The notes under the pieces are model-generated. The model saw only the letters and a program-made list of their open reading frames with translations. It had not been told where the DNA came from and searched no databases. From NCBI RefSeq assembly GCF_000237925.1, contig NC_031502.1, positions 52,837,120-52,901,119 on the forward strand: DNA of 64,000 nt, written 5' to 3'. Origin of the DNA: Schistosoma mansoni (Eukaryota; Platyhelminthes; Trematoda; Strigeidida; Schistosomatidae). The translations under genes were made by a program, and so were the position numbers. Each line of letters opens with the position of its first letter. Position 1 is the first letter of the stretch. This document shows, in pieces, positions 26,530 through 37,057 of the stretch.

Positions 26530-28105
26530 GTCGAATAAACTGAAATTTCAAAAACTGATTGAACCATTTCAATTAATTTACGTAATAATTCATTATCAGC
26601 ACACACTGAATATGAAGTAAATGGTTTATTATTCTGTAGTTTTCTTAATCAATATCAACAAGTTTTTTGTACATACCTTCAGACCTTTCATACATATTTT
26701 GTTTAACTAAATACGCGACTTATACTCATAGATACCTTATTTTACAGAACTTAAAAATCATTCATCTTATCCCTTTTAAAATATACCCCATTAGTGGCAT
26801 TATATTTTTCAGATTTCCGTTTTTTATTGTTATACGTCTTTAATACATACCTTGTAATACCCGTATCACATTTGTATCTTAATATTCAACATACCACATG
26901 AAAAATGAACGTATTAATTTGCTTGACTATGGAACAGATTATTATTGACCTCTTTCTTTTGTATTATGTCCTATTCGTTTGGGTTGGCTATCCTCTCATT
27001 CTTCGCTTGATGTGCAAAACAAATCGTCTTATAAATTTTCATGTTAGATCCTTAGTTTCTTACTTTCTAATGAAGATAGATTAGGAGTATTTAGGGGAAT
27101 AACTGCCGCGCAAATGTCTGTGATTCATAAATTTTTAAAGTTCTATCAGTCAGCCAATCATAAGGATTGCAGTACCTGGCATATATGTACATCGACTCAA
27201 GTTGCCACATCATATGAAGTTAGATCAAGCCAACATATGTTCAGCGTTCTCTTATGGATAGGACTTTATATAGAAATGAGTAAGTTTTATTAAAGTTGTA
27301 AGCCGTTGCCGTGAATATTCACAGTGACGTGATTTAAGAACGCGGATTAAATATACAGTTAACTAAATGTATATTTTTAAAATCATTACTATCACTTAAA
27401 TGTCTCGTTTTGCTGCAAGTTACACGTTTAATATTATTTACGAAATTAAAACTGGCTCAGAGAAGTTTTGAACTGAAAAGTTAACCACAGTCGAAGGCAT
27501 ACCAATTCACCAGTCCAGACCTGAGCTCGGAGTGCAGAATAGTCGTCTTCATTCTTTTATGGTCTGAAAACCTCTCCTAAATATTGACTCTTTCTCCACA
27601 CTCTTCTTTATATCGTGAATAGTTATCTTACAAATTTCTCGGCAACTGTACAATCAAACTCAGAGAATACAGAATAACTGAAAGATTATATATGACCCGT
27701 AGATTATTTCTATCCTGATGTTATTTTCTTACCCCTTGATTATTGCGTAACCTCATATGATAATCAGTCTCGAACCAATTTCTGACGTAATCTTTTCTAT
27801 CCTTCTATAGACATATTTTCCATAAAACTATAAATACGAATGTATACTTTAAGTAAATGATTTCGTCGAAAAGAAAATTTTCTTCGCTGAATTCCCTTTA
27901 TTTTTATTCAAATATGAATAAATTGCCAAACAGAAAATCTTTTTACGTTTCAAATCTAAACATCCACACAATTACCGTTTCATAGAAATCAAATGATATT
28001 ATGTACGTAATTTTTCAAGTTTCAGAGAATCGCCTGAATTTAATAAAAGACTAACTAGAAAATAAACACTAATTGCTACCAACTGGTACAACCAGGTTTC
28101 AAAAA
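26530..28105. other. Intergenic DNA, no recognised feature
   Basis: AT-rich, with only short random open frames and no repeat partner seen in this window. Confidence 0.6.
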
Positions 28106-28111
28106 CCATTA

Positions 28112-29915
28112 CTTACTTACACCTGTTACCCTTTGTAAAGCATAGACTACCGACCAGCATTCTGCAACGAAATCTGTCCTGGGCAATCCTTTCCTGTTGC
28201 CATCCATGCTTTTCATGTCTGCTTCTAATTGACGACTCGATGTGTTTCCTCGTCTTCCACTTCTCATTTTCACTTCAAGATTCCAAATTCGGGCTTGCGT
28301 CGTGACCCACTTTCATGACTCCCTCAATGTATGTCCTATTGACTTCCAGTGATTTTTCCCGATTTCCTCTTCAGTTCGAAGCTGGTTTGTTCTCTCTCAC
28401 AGTAGGTGGCCGCTGATGGTATGCGGCCAACGGATCTGGAACATCTCACGTGGATAATTGTCTGTAAATACTTGTACACTACAGTACAATCTAGTGGAGT
28501 AAAGAAATTATGGAGAATTCAGAAGCTTAGGCTCTAAAGGAAGACAAAGAATGGATGAACCTATGCCATTGAAAACGATTTTGAACTATTTCATTCAACG
28601 TCTCTAACCACTAGTCGCGATTATTACGCTGACCCCAACCAGGTAGTCTAAACCTGTCAACATAGCTCAATCCCGTTGTCAATGACTTCATGGACTGGTA
28701 TCATGTCTCGATTTGGCCACTCCTAGCTTTATTCCAACCTACTCCTACACCAGACAACATCGCTATACGGGGTAGGTGGTGGTTAGACATATGTAACACA
28801 TGTCCTAAACACCTAAGTTGATGAAGATTGACTACATCACCAATCAGTTTGCCATCTTTACTCAGTCTCCTTTTTCGAACCCACGCACTTCCTCATCGTT
28901 GGTCCCAAAATACACGGGCAATGCATCAAAGACACCTATGGTCTTTCAGATGATAGAGAAGGTTTCTTGCTCAGGTGAATAATCTCGGTTGTCTCGTTCT
29001 CTAAGCTGGATGGGTTGGTCGTGGAGTTGTTGATGTTATTCAGAAGAACAGTCAAGGCTCCACAACCAAATCGTTCAACTCACACAGTGAAACTCCTCAA
29101 AATATGTATGGTCGAATACTAGTGACCAACAAATATTCTCTATTATGATGGCCGTGTTTCACATCCACAAATTAGAACGGAGTGCATTGTTAAACAGTAT
29201 CCAAACCTTTTCTTGACAGATGGACATTTCATATACATCACAAGTGACACGAATCGGCAAACACCAATCACGATATCTGAACTGGTGACAAGACTTCATC
29301 AGATACTAGATTTACCAGGACTGATGACAGTACCAAGATAAATGAAGCTGTCATCGAATAAAGAGCCTGTTCAATGTAGGTGCACTTCTGTGCTACACCT
29401 TTCGATGACAGACATTGCCATAGAATCTCTTGACCAACTGAGTCGAGTGTAGCCTTATAATTTGGAATGATCAGCCTCCGACACCAGTCAGATGCGAATA
29501 CATCCAGTTCCCAAATACTAGTTAGTATCTAAGCCGAATTAACCACCAATACAAGGTGACTGTTTTTCAAAGGTCAAAGAGGTTATCAATCAGGGACAAT
29601 TGCTCTTCCTCGCTTTGATCTTCTCAATCTCACAAAGTGTGGAGGACTTGTGTTAATTTCCCGTTCAGGTTGTTTACAGATAGTGGGTAACTAGAGGATA
29701 GTCAGAAACTAAATATCTGCTTCAGAATTAGTGAGTCATTTATTGAGTCTTATACACGATGATTGGTAGACTGTCGTTAGGTCGATCATGTCTTCATTTA
29801 TGTTATAACGGAATGATTATCGTAAAAGTTCGAATTGGCTTTCGAATTTTCAATATTTATTGTTGTATAATTAATAGATAACTGGATTACTATGTAAGCT
29901 TCTGTTTAACCAACT
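28112..29915 (-). repeat. Right arm of the large inverted duplication, with ~480 bp extra
   Basis: Reverse complement of 13806-15120. Region 29200-29685, absent from the left arm, is decayed LINE coding DNA on the - strand. In the left arm the corresponding junction is simply GTTACTGTTTAAC. The RTE-type 3' fragment (28112-28475) and the second LINE 3' end (28500-28850) keep the same nested order as in the left arm, so the two arms descend from one composite. Confidence 0.8.
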
Positions 29916-30688
29916 ATCAGTATACTACTTATTATTCCTATTTTAATGTCAATGAGTTTTAAAGCTGATTGCATACTACATCTGCTTACTACTGCGTTAT
30001 GAAAGAAAACGAGGCCATAATTATGATACTTTGTTCTGTCTACAATGCATTATCTCCACATGTATTTTTAATTCGTTTCCATTTTTACGTGCTAACCTAT
30101 TTGTAACTACTACTGGAATATGTTTTTTTGTATAGGTCCGAGCACTTACTCTGTGCACCAAATTCAATACTATTATTTATTCTTCGCATTCAGTCCAATG
30201 AATATAAATATAGTAGAATTTCAAAGATATTGTTCAGCTAAAGACAGTCAATCAGTAATTGCAATTAGCATGAGTTAAATATCTGGGACAGCCTTCTGTT
30301 ATGCACGTACCGATTCTGTTGGGTCCGCGTTCTTACTGCTTACATTTGACAATCGGAAACCTTTGCAACTCTTTAATCTTACCGCTTATACTGGGAAACG
30401 GAAGTCACCACAATCCCAAGACGCAAAGTGAGAACATGGAAGACTGGTGCAATGAGGATTTATTGACTTCCCAAAAACACGACGAAAATCACAAAATTGT
30501 TAAACGAAAATATAATCATTCATACGTTTATGCAGACTTTTAATATTACCGCATATAGGGGAAAATACATCGAGTTATTAATAAATATACTTTTATTGTA
30601 TCCTAATGAGTAGAAAAATTATATTTCTGACGTTTCGTGGCTGAATGTAGTCCTCTTATTCAGAGTGAATCAATGACCGAATTCAATT

Positions 30689-30734
30689 TTCCATGGTGGT
30701 CTAGCTTCAACTGACTCATTATTTCAACTATATA
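30689..30734 (+). mobile_element. 46-bp SINE 3'-end insertion with 11-bp target duplication
   Basis: The direct repeat CGAATTCAATT (30678-30688 and 30735-30745) flanks 46 bp that match the SINE arm end (ccatggtggtctagcttcaa, then the 'tcattatttcaac' end). This is a severely 5'-truncated retroposition event. Confidence 0.75.
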
Positions 30735-30745
30735 CGAATTCAATT

Positions 30746-31190
30746 AACACAAGTTTAAACAGTACAAAGGAAACAATGCAGAATATTTTTAGTACAATCA
30801 ATATCATAATAAGCCTGAATATGCCAATTTGGAGTTATTCTTTGTCAAGGTGAATTTGTATGACTTATCACCATTAATTTGTGCGTCAGAATTTGGGTAT
30901 GAAAAATGTATACATTTGTAATATGAAGTAGTGGGGTTGAAATTCGGTGTGTAGACTGTGTGAAATATTTCATAAACACCTGACGCACAAATTTATACAG
31001 CGACAGGTCATGCAACCTCACTTTGAACAAGAATAGCTTGACATACCCAGACTTATTATGATCTTGACTGTACTAAAAACATTCCTCATTGTTTCCTTTG
31101 TTCTATTTAAACGTGTTGGTTTTTATTTCGGTTATTTATTTACTGTTATATACTAGCGAAGACATAAGTACGGGTAACTCCCACGACCTA
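30746..31190. other. Intergenic DNA, no recognised feature
   Basis: AT-rich sequence between the 46-bp insertion and the third dispersed-repeat copy. An 80-codon open frame just upstream at 30301-30543 also has no recognisable features. Confidence 0.5.
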
Positions 31191-31570
31191 TTAATGGACG
31201 ATTATTCTATGTATATTCTTATTGTTTAACTATTCAGTAACTAGATTATGTATATCTATATTCATCTTATCATAAGCTTCATTTTGACATATGGATTATT
31301 ATTATACGATTTACTGTTCCTAAATTATACTCAGTTTATTGATTATTGTCTCCCACGTTTACAGCCATATTTGGCTTGGTTTTGAACAAATATTATTTTC
31401 TATTTTATGGTGTAATGTGGTCTGCCTGTCTGGTATAGAAACAACGTATACTTGAAATAAACGATTCGCATAGCAGAAGCTGCTATTGGTGTTCTGGACT
31501 CAAGTGGACGGGCTAGTCGGACTGAGGACCAATAAGGACGCTAGACTACTCATACTAATCGAACGTCATT
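31190..31570 (+). repeat. Dispersed repeat, diverged third copy
   Basis: Follows the order of 25920-26290 with many substitutions: 'tttactgttcctaaattat', 'gtggtctgcctgtctggtat', 'gctgctattggtgttctgg'. It lies immediately upstream of the GIY-YIG fragment. Confidence 0.6.
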
Positions 31571-31924
31571 GTCACAGTGTTAAGGTCGTAGAAGTTGTAT
31601 TTCTATTGGTGGATAATTCACGCGAGTTACGTCCTTGTTTAATTTGTAAGGTCATAACAAGTTAGCGACGACTTTGAGCAAGTCATAACAATTGGCTACA
31701 ACCTTGATCAAGACACAATTGGCGACGGTATTGATCAAGACACAACATTTACTCTGTAGAACTTTCTACCCAATGCTCAATTTATTTGAAATTATCAAGT
31801 CCGACCTTCGCATTGATACCCACATAGTTATTGTGATGAAAGATACTGAATATAGTTCACCTAGATGGATACAGGGATTATAATTGGCATACTGAACGAT
31901 CGCTTACAATTGGCAGAATACATA

Positions 31925-32240
31925 CCCAAATGAATTGCAGTGGTCAAATAAGATCACAGGATGGACAGACATCTTCCTCCATTGCGAAACATTTGGTTGA
32001 GACTGGTCATAAGGTTGACACCAAGTCAGCATTTGTAGTGTTGTACGAGAGCCATCAAGGACGTATGCTAAGGTTGATTGAGGCCTTGGCTATATGGAAA
32101 CTGAAACCCCCTTTGTATGCTCAAAAAAATTTGTTCTTATCCTTAATCTACCTGGGTAATACTGATTTATTATCCAAAGTGGTTATCGGATTGTTTTTCT
32201 GTGCTTTATTTTTCTTTGTTACGGCTTACCTTTAACCTTT
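31925..32240 (+). pseudogene. GIY-YIG endonuclease fragment of a Penelope-like element
   Basis: The frame starting at 31930 encodes SSIAKHLVETGHKVD, then LRLIEALAIWKLKPPLYAQK and LFLSLIYL. These match the C-terminal half of the GIY-YIG domain that follows RT in Penelope-like elements. The GIY-YIG motifs themselves and the RT are absent. A related, longer fragment at 57687-58024 includes the YIGRSNRDLEIRVFEH segment. Downstream, 32262-32350 carries the same terminal sequence ('gtgtgatcagattgttcgaaatgtatta') as the end at 58150. Confidence 0.75.
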
Positions 32241-32454
32241 TAATTTTCATATAAAAATGTCTTAACAAGTATACGTGTGATCAGATTGTTCGAAATGTAT
32301 TATGCGAATATACCACATAATTCTGACAATCTGTCTTCTCATCCCATTATCAAAATTTATCAAAGAGACTAATTGTTTTAAAGAACGAAGTTTATACTGA
32401 ATTGATACTGTTATATCTTGTGGCCTGCGTGCGTGCCCAGTTAATATATGACGT

Positions 32455-32790
32455 GATGATTCCCGCCAATCAGAGAGCAGTGAATTATCGATCGGACCAA
32501 TGACACCATATATATATACCAAACAGACTGACCACATCGTGCCATAAGATAGAAAATAACATTTGTACAAGATTTGGCCAGATGTGGCTGTGAAAGGGGG
32601 GACAGTAATTAATAGACTGGGGATAACTCAAGAATAGTAAATCGAATAGTAATAGTTCGTAGGTCAAAATAAAGCTTATAATAAGAGGAACATGAATATG
32701 AATAGTTGAGTTACTTGGCAATTATACAATAGGAAATATACGTATCACATCGGTCCATAAATAGTCCTCAAAAGTTACCATTCATAATAA
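32455..32790 (-). repeat. Dispersed repeat copy B (inverted partner of 25905-26360)
   Basis: Near-identical reverse complement of copy A, 6 kb away, lacking ~110 bp of it. Located directly after the end of the Penelope-like fragment. Confidence 0.75.
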
Positions 32791-35200
32791 TAATACACGA
32801 ATTATTGATCTGAAAACGTCAAACTGAGTGAAGTTCAAACTTCTTACCCTGATCTAAGTTCTTAATGAACTGATAAAAAAATGTTGACCCAAACAATCTC
32901 ATTTTTTCATCTCCATATATCAGTGTAAACTTATAAAGAGATGGTAAACAATGGACATTAAACAGGAATTTATAGAGATTTCGAGGCGTTCACACAGAAA
33001 GTTGAGAATTTAAAATATTACTATTTTTATTAGAACATTGAAAACAATAGATTACCGACTAACAATGTACATAAATTCTTGAGAATCATTTACAAATATC
33101 AGATTAGAAGTGATATTCATGTGCTTAGAAAATTTTCCGTGGGTTTTAAAGCTTAAAAATTTATTGAGATAGCTACTGAGATAAATCAAAATCTGCTGAG
33201 ACTGACGTGGATTTGTAATTTTAACGAAACACGTCAACTAGCATCTGTTTTGACTTTATCAATAGACATTAGAAAAGATTAAGTATCCGAAAACTGGTTA
33301 TTCAATTGATCTGTTTTAAAAAATTGTAGAATTATGATTGTAGTTTAAAACAGGTATTTGTTTTGATAACTTCAGATAAGCTTATGCGAACGCAAAGCTT
33401 GTAAGAACTATTAATTGCACGACTACAACATGTCTTTTTGATAAACTCTGTCTTTTAACTGCATGGTCTACGATATCAGTGTTTTTTTACATTTACATTC
33501 GGTAAAACGAAAACAGAATGAAGTGAGATAAATTAGCTGAAAAGTGAAATTTAATCAATTGAATATCTGATTATTTTCCACTAAAAAATTGAATTATTTC
33601 GTAAGCCATTGGAAACTTAGTAGTTCTCAATGTTAGTTATTTCCTACTTTGAAGCATTTCATCAATATACGTTCTTTTTTGCTTTGATTAATATATCCTT
33701 GAACGTTCAGTATAATAATTACTCTCACATAGCTACAGTTTAAATGACAGGGAAGCTATAAAGACGACAATTGGTTTTCGTGAACACATTCCAGCATTGT
33801 TAAAACTAACGAATTATAGTCAAGAAATATATATCACTAAAAATATAAACGTAATTATAAGCAAAAGAACTAACACATGAGAAAAAATGCCACGAAACAA
33901 TTGATTTAAAGCTAAAGTTGACATAGAGTTCGTCCAAGGTTTCAACTTAGATTCGAATACTGACATCAAGAGACGAAATTTGTAAAGTATAGCACTGGTA
34001 TATAAAATAAATTAAACTCGAAAAATGCTTAAACCGTAAATCATATGGTGTCACTTAATTGAAGCATAATCAAGAGAAGAGATATTCATTTAAATAAGGT
34101 AATAAGAACAAAATTGAAGCATGTTCTATCCTTCAGAAACCACCATATGGCTGTTTCAAGTGTCAAAAACTAAATGAAACTAGCAAGGTGACCTATTTTG
34201 AAAACTGGAAATTGTTAGAGATTAACAAGGTTAAAAGAGTAAGGGGTGCAAGTAAATGAAGCGAAGGAGACAGAATGAAAACCAATCGAACGTACCGTGA
34301 TGAACCAAAGCATGTCAATAAGAGTATAAATGGATAGGATATGGCTCCTTGTGACGAAAGAACGCAAGTCCTAGCAATATCATACAGTGAAAGCGATTAG
34401 ATGTACTTTAAACCACTCATTATTTGAATATATGGCGTAACCTTATGCACAAAAATACTTAGAAAAGAGGTAAAAAAACATTATTCAGACTTAGCATATT
34501 AGGCATCGGAGCTACGTCGTGTTACATCGTCAGAGCAAACAAAGGATAGAAATAGTTGAGTATGATATAAACTACTTGGTTTTAGTAAGTAGTAAACTGT
34601 CATACAGAATATGAAAGAACACAGAGGTGATGGGAATAGTAGACAGACTTAACGGTAATAATCATAATTTTTCAACGATGTGTGGATTGAAAAAAGGAGT
34701 AGACGGATACCAATGGTTAGTGAGTTTTTACGAGTGTACATTTACATGAAATATGAAGAATTGGCAATAAAGATCAAATGACAAGTCAAAATGATGAAAC
34801 TGGATTAAACTAAATTTTATTCGTTTGTTGTCATTTATTTTATCAGTCTTTGTTGGTGTGTGTGCACCTTGAGTGAATGCCTCGATATCACCTATACATA
34901 CAATTTCAATATATTTTGGGATGACGATTACGTTTTAGTTAGTCCTAATAACACTATTGTATTGATTTCTAAGATATGTACTGAGTTTGAGTCTCGATAC
35001 ATTTGCAATGCCAGATGGCAATTTAAATAAATAAATTATATGACTTAGCTTATGATAATGTCAAAAAAGTGACAAATTCACTTAGAATATTATGTTATGA
35101 CAAGGCAAAAAATGTTTTTTTTCACATTATAAGTTGTCTGTTAGTTTATATATAGCGTTTACCATCGTTGTCAGTGGAACTTTCAAAGAAATCTGAAAGT
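32790..35200. other. Intergenic DNA, no recognised feature
   Basis: Very AT-rich. No coding signal or matched repeat noted. Confidence 0.6.
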
Positions 35201-35206
35201 TTAACA

Positions 35207-35315
35207 CACAGAACCATTCAAAAGAGTCACAATTTTTACCATACATTTACGTAGTACAGCGTATATAACATAATAAATGAAAACCAAACCACTAGGTATT
35301 GTTTGTTTGAATATT
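35207..35315 (+). repeat. 109-bp direct repeat, copy 1 (copy 2 at 36282-36390)
   Basis: From 'cacagaaccattcaaaagag' to 'gtttgtttgaatatt', matching 36282-36390 except around one position (ACTAGG against ACTTAG). The second copy starts at the first base after gap 2. Confidence 0.9.
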
Positions 35316-35786
35316 AGATGTTTAATTTGACTTGTAATTTATATGAAACTGATTATAAAGACAAGTTATTAGAAAAAAAAAAGGAGAATCATTTGAAATA
35401 GGAATAGTCGTTTTCTTGTTGTTGTTGTTGTTGGTTGTGTACATCTGTGGACTTTATCTGGAACAGGTACCAGATGTTTCAAATAGATATTTAGTAATTT
35501 TCAAATCCGATATATATTGAATTATTTAATTATTATTTAATACAAAATCTTTGTAGACAATTTAAAGAGGTATATTATACATAATTTTGAATGGATCTAT
35601 GTTGTAATAACAGAGTTATCACAACATAGTGCACGCAGTGTCGAGCCACGTAGAATAGTGGGAACATTGCAACTTGATCGATAGCATTCGATCAGCATTA
35701 AGAAGGGTTTGAAACGCATGACATTGATCACCACCCAATGATCAATCAATTCTGATTACATCTCAATCCTACAGGAGGTCGGTGGC

Positions 35787-35975
35787 GGCCCGAATAGCTC
35801 AGTGGTAACGTCTCTGACTGTGAAGCTGATAGACACGTGATCGAATCCGTCAGGGAGCACCAGTTCCCTCAAGATTACAGGTACACCTTACTGACGAGTG
35901 CCAAGTAGCACGAAACCGAGGCCAGGGTTTCCTGTTGACCACTCCCATCCTCCATCTCAGATTCCAGACTCTATC
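35787..35975 (+). mobile_element. tRNA-derived SINE with a degenerate hammerhead motif
   Basis: It begins with a tRNA-like head: A box TAGCTCAGTGG near 35799 and B box GATCGAATCC near 35844. A hammerhead core follows: CTGACGA (35891-35897), stem II GTGC/GCAC, then GAAA (35912-35915). The stem III and cleavage region reads CCGAGGCC instead of the expected loopless stem plus GUC, so self-cleavage is doubtful. It is not a tRNA gene: the 3' acceptor strand is missing. Confidence 0.7.
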
Positions 35976-36011
35976 AAGATTTTACTGAACACAAATACGA
36001 ATTAAATTTTT

Positions 36012-36081
36012 TTGGTATCAAATAGCTGTCTAAAAAGACTTACTGTACAAATGAGAAGACGAAGTTTATCAGAATTATGTA
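36012..36081 (+). mobile_element. Penelope-like terminal segment abutting assembly gap 2
   Basis: 'gagaagacgaagtttatcag' just before the gap matches the end of the GIY-YIG element at 57605-57630. The gap probably conceals more of such an element. Confidence 0.5.
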
Positions 36082-36281
36082 NNNNNNNNNNNNNNNNNNN
36101 NNNNNNNNNNNNNNNNNNNNNNNNNNNNNNNNNNNNNNNNNNNNNNNNNNNNNNNNNNNNNNNNNNNNNNNNNNNNNNNNNNNNNNNNNNNNNNNNNNNN
36201 NNNNNNNNNNNNNNNNNNNNNNNNNNNNNNNNNNNNNNNNNNNNNNNNNNNNNNNNNNNNNNNNNNNNNNNNNNNNNNNNN
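36082..36281. other. Assembly gap 2 (200 N)
   Basis: Exactly 200 N. Flanked left by a Penelope-like end and right by the second copy of a 109-bp direct repeat. Confidence 1.
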
Positions 36282-36390
36282 CACAGAACCATTCAAAAGA
36301 GTCACAATTTTTACCATACATTTACGTAGTACAGCGTATATAACATAATAAATGAAAACCAAACCACTTAGTATTGTTTGTTTGAATATT
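36282..36390 (+). repeat. 109-bp direct repeat, copy 2
   Basis: Nearly identical to 35207-35315. Its last ~25 bp also form the start of the hairpin at 36365-36523. Confidence 0.9.
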
Positions 36391-36523
36391 CCCATTGATG
36401 TTTTTAGGACTGCAACTGGTCAGTCTCTAATTGGCATACGTGCATACTGTGCGTATTGCCTCGATATAGACCAGTTGCAGTCCTAAACATCAATGGGAAG
36501 ATTCAAACAAACAATACTAAGTG
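36365..36523. repeat. Long perfect-like hairpin, ~55-bp arms and ~47-bp loop
   Basis: Arm 36365-36421 (cacttagtattgtttg ... ggactgcaactggtc) pairs with 36469-36523 (gaccagttgcagtcc ... caatactaagtg) with few mismatches. The unit 'gatgtttttaggactgcaac' recurs at 56675, also upstream of a SINE. Confidence 0.9.
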
Positions 36524-36545
36524 AAATTAAACTTCACCCCATTGC

Positions 36546-36733
36546 ACAAGCAAGTGGCTATCAAGACTCAGTAGCTGAGTAGATAACGCGATGGCGTTTG
36601 AAGCGAAAGGTACTGGGTTCGAGTACCAGAGTGAACATCAACTATGAGATGCAGGTACATCCAGCTGATGATTCCCAGATAGGACGAAACGCGCGTCTTG
36701 GATTCCACTGCTAGCCACTATCCATCTTTGCTT
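36546..36733 (+). mobile_element. Sm-alpha-type SINE with hammerhead ribozyme motif, copy 1
   Basis: A tRNA-like head (B box GGTTCGAGTACC near 36610) is followed by a hammerhead: stem I ATCCAG/TTGGAT, core CTGATGA (36665-36671), stem II TTCC/GGAC, GAAA (36686-36689), loopless stem III CGC|GCG and cleavage triplet GUC (36695-36697). Core residues are intact. The first stem II pair (T opposite C) is broken. The layout matches the published schistosome satellite hammerhead. In the intergenic space 3' of UROD. Confidence 0.85.
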
Positions 36734-36881
36734 ACGAAAACCAAACCAGTTATAAACACTCATCTAATTGGATCAGATTCTAGAAGATAGTGCAAATGAC
36801 TTATCCTCCATTTATATATTATCTGTACATTAATAAGTTATAAACTTTACGAATAACCTTTCCCAGAAAACACAATTTATC

Positions 36882-36887
36882 TTTATT
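36882..36887 (-). promoter_or_regulatory. Possible distal poly(A) signal for UROD
   Basis: AATAAA on the - strand, 170 nt past the stop codon. An alternative AATAAA overlaps the stop itself (37052-37057). Confidence 0.35.
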
Positions 36888-37051
36888 AATAAATCAACAA
36901 CTAACTAAAAGTACAGAACAACCTACTTAAACAGCCCTCTAAAAAAAAACAACAAACTCATTGAAATAGAGGTAGAGCAAATACAGAATAAAAATAACTA
37001 ACTTTTTGTAAAAATACGAAGAAAAGGAATTTAAAAAAATACCAAAAGATA

Positions 37052-37057
37052 TTTATT
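37052..37057 (-). promoter_or_regulatory. AATAAA overlapping the UROD stop codon
   Basis: On the - strand the end reads AAC TAA TAA ATA; AATAAA begins within the TAA stop. If used, the 3' UTR would be only about 10-30 nt. Confidence 0.4.

Noticed and set aside
30301-30543. 80-codon open frame starting MHVPILLGPRS
   Set aside because: No motif, no splice partners, unremarkable composition. Likely chance.
31500-31560. Hammerhead-like string GACTGAGGACCAATAAGGACG
   Set aside because: The GAAA half of the core and the GUC site are missing, so it does not meet the motif.
35791-35865. Candidate tRNA gene (TAGCTCAGTGG and GATCGAATCC boxes)
   Set aside because: No 3' acceptor strand pairs with the 5' end, and the sequence runs on into a hammerhead-like SINE body.
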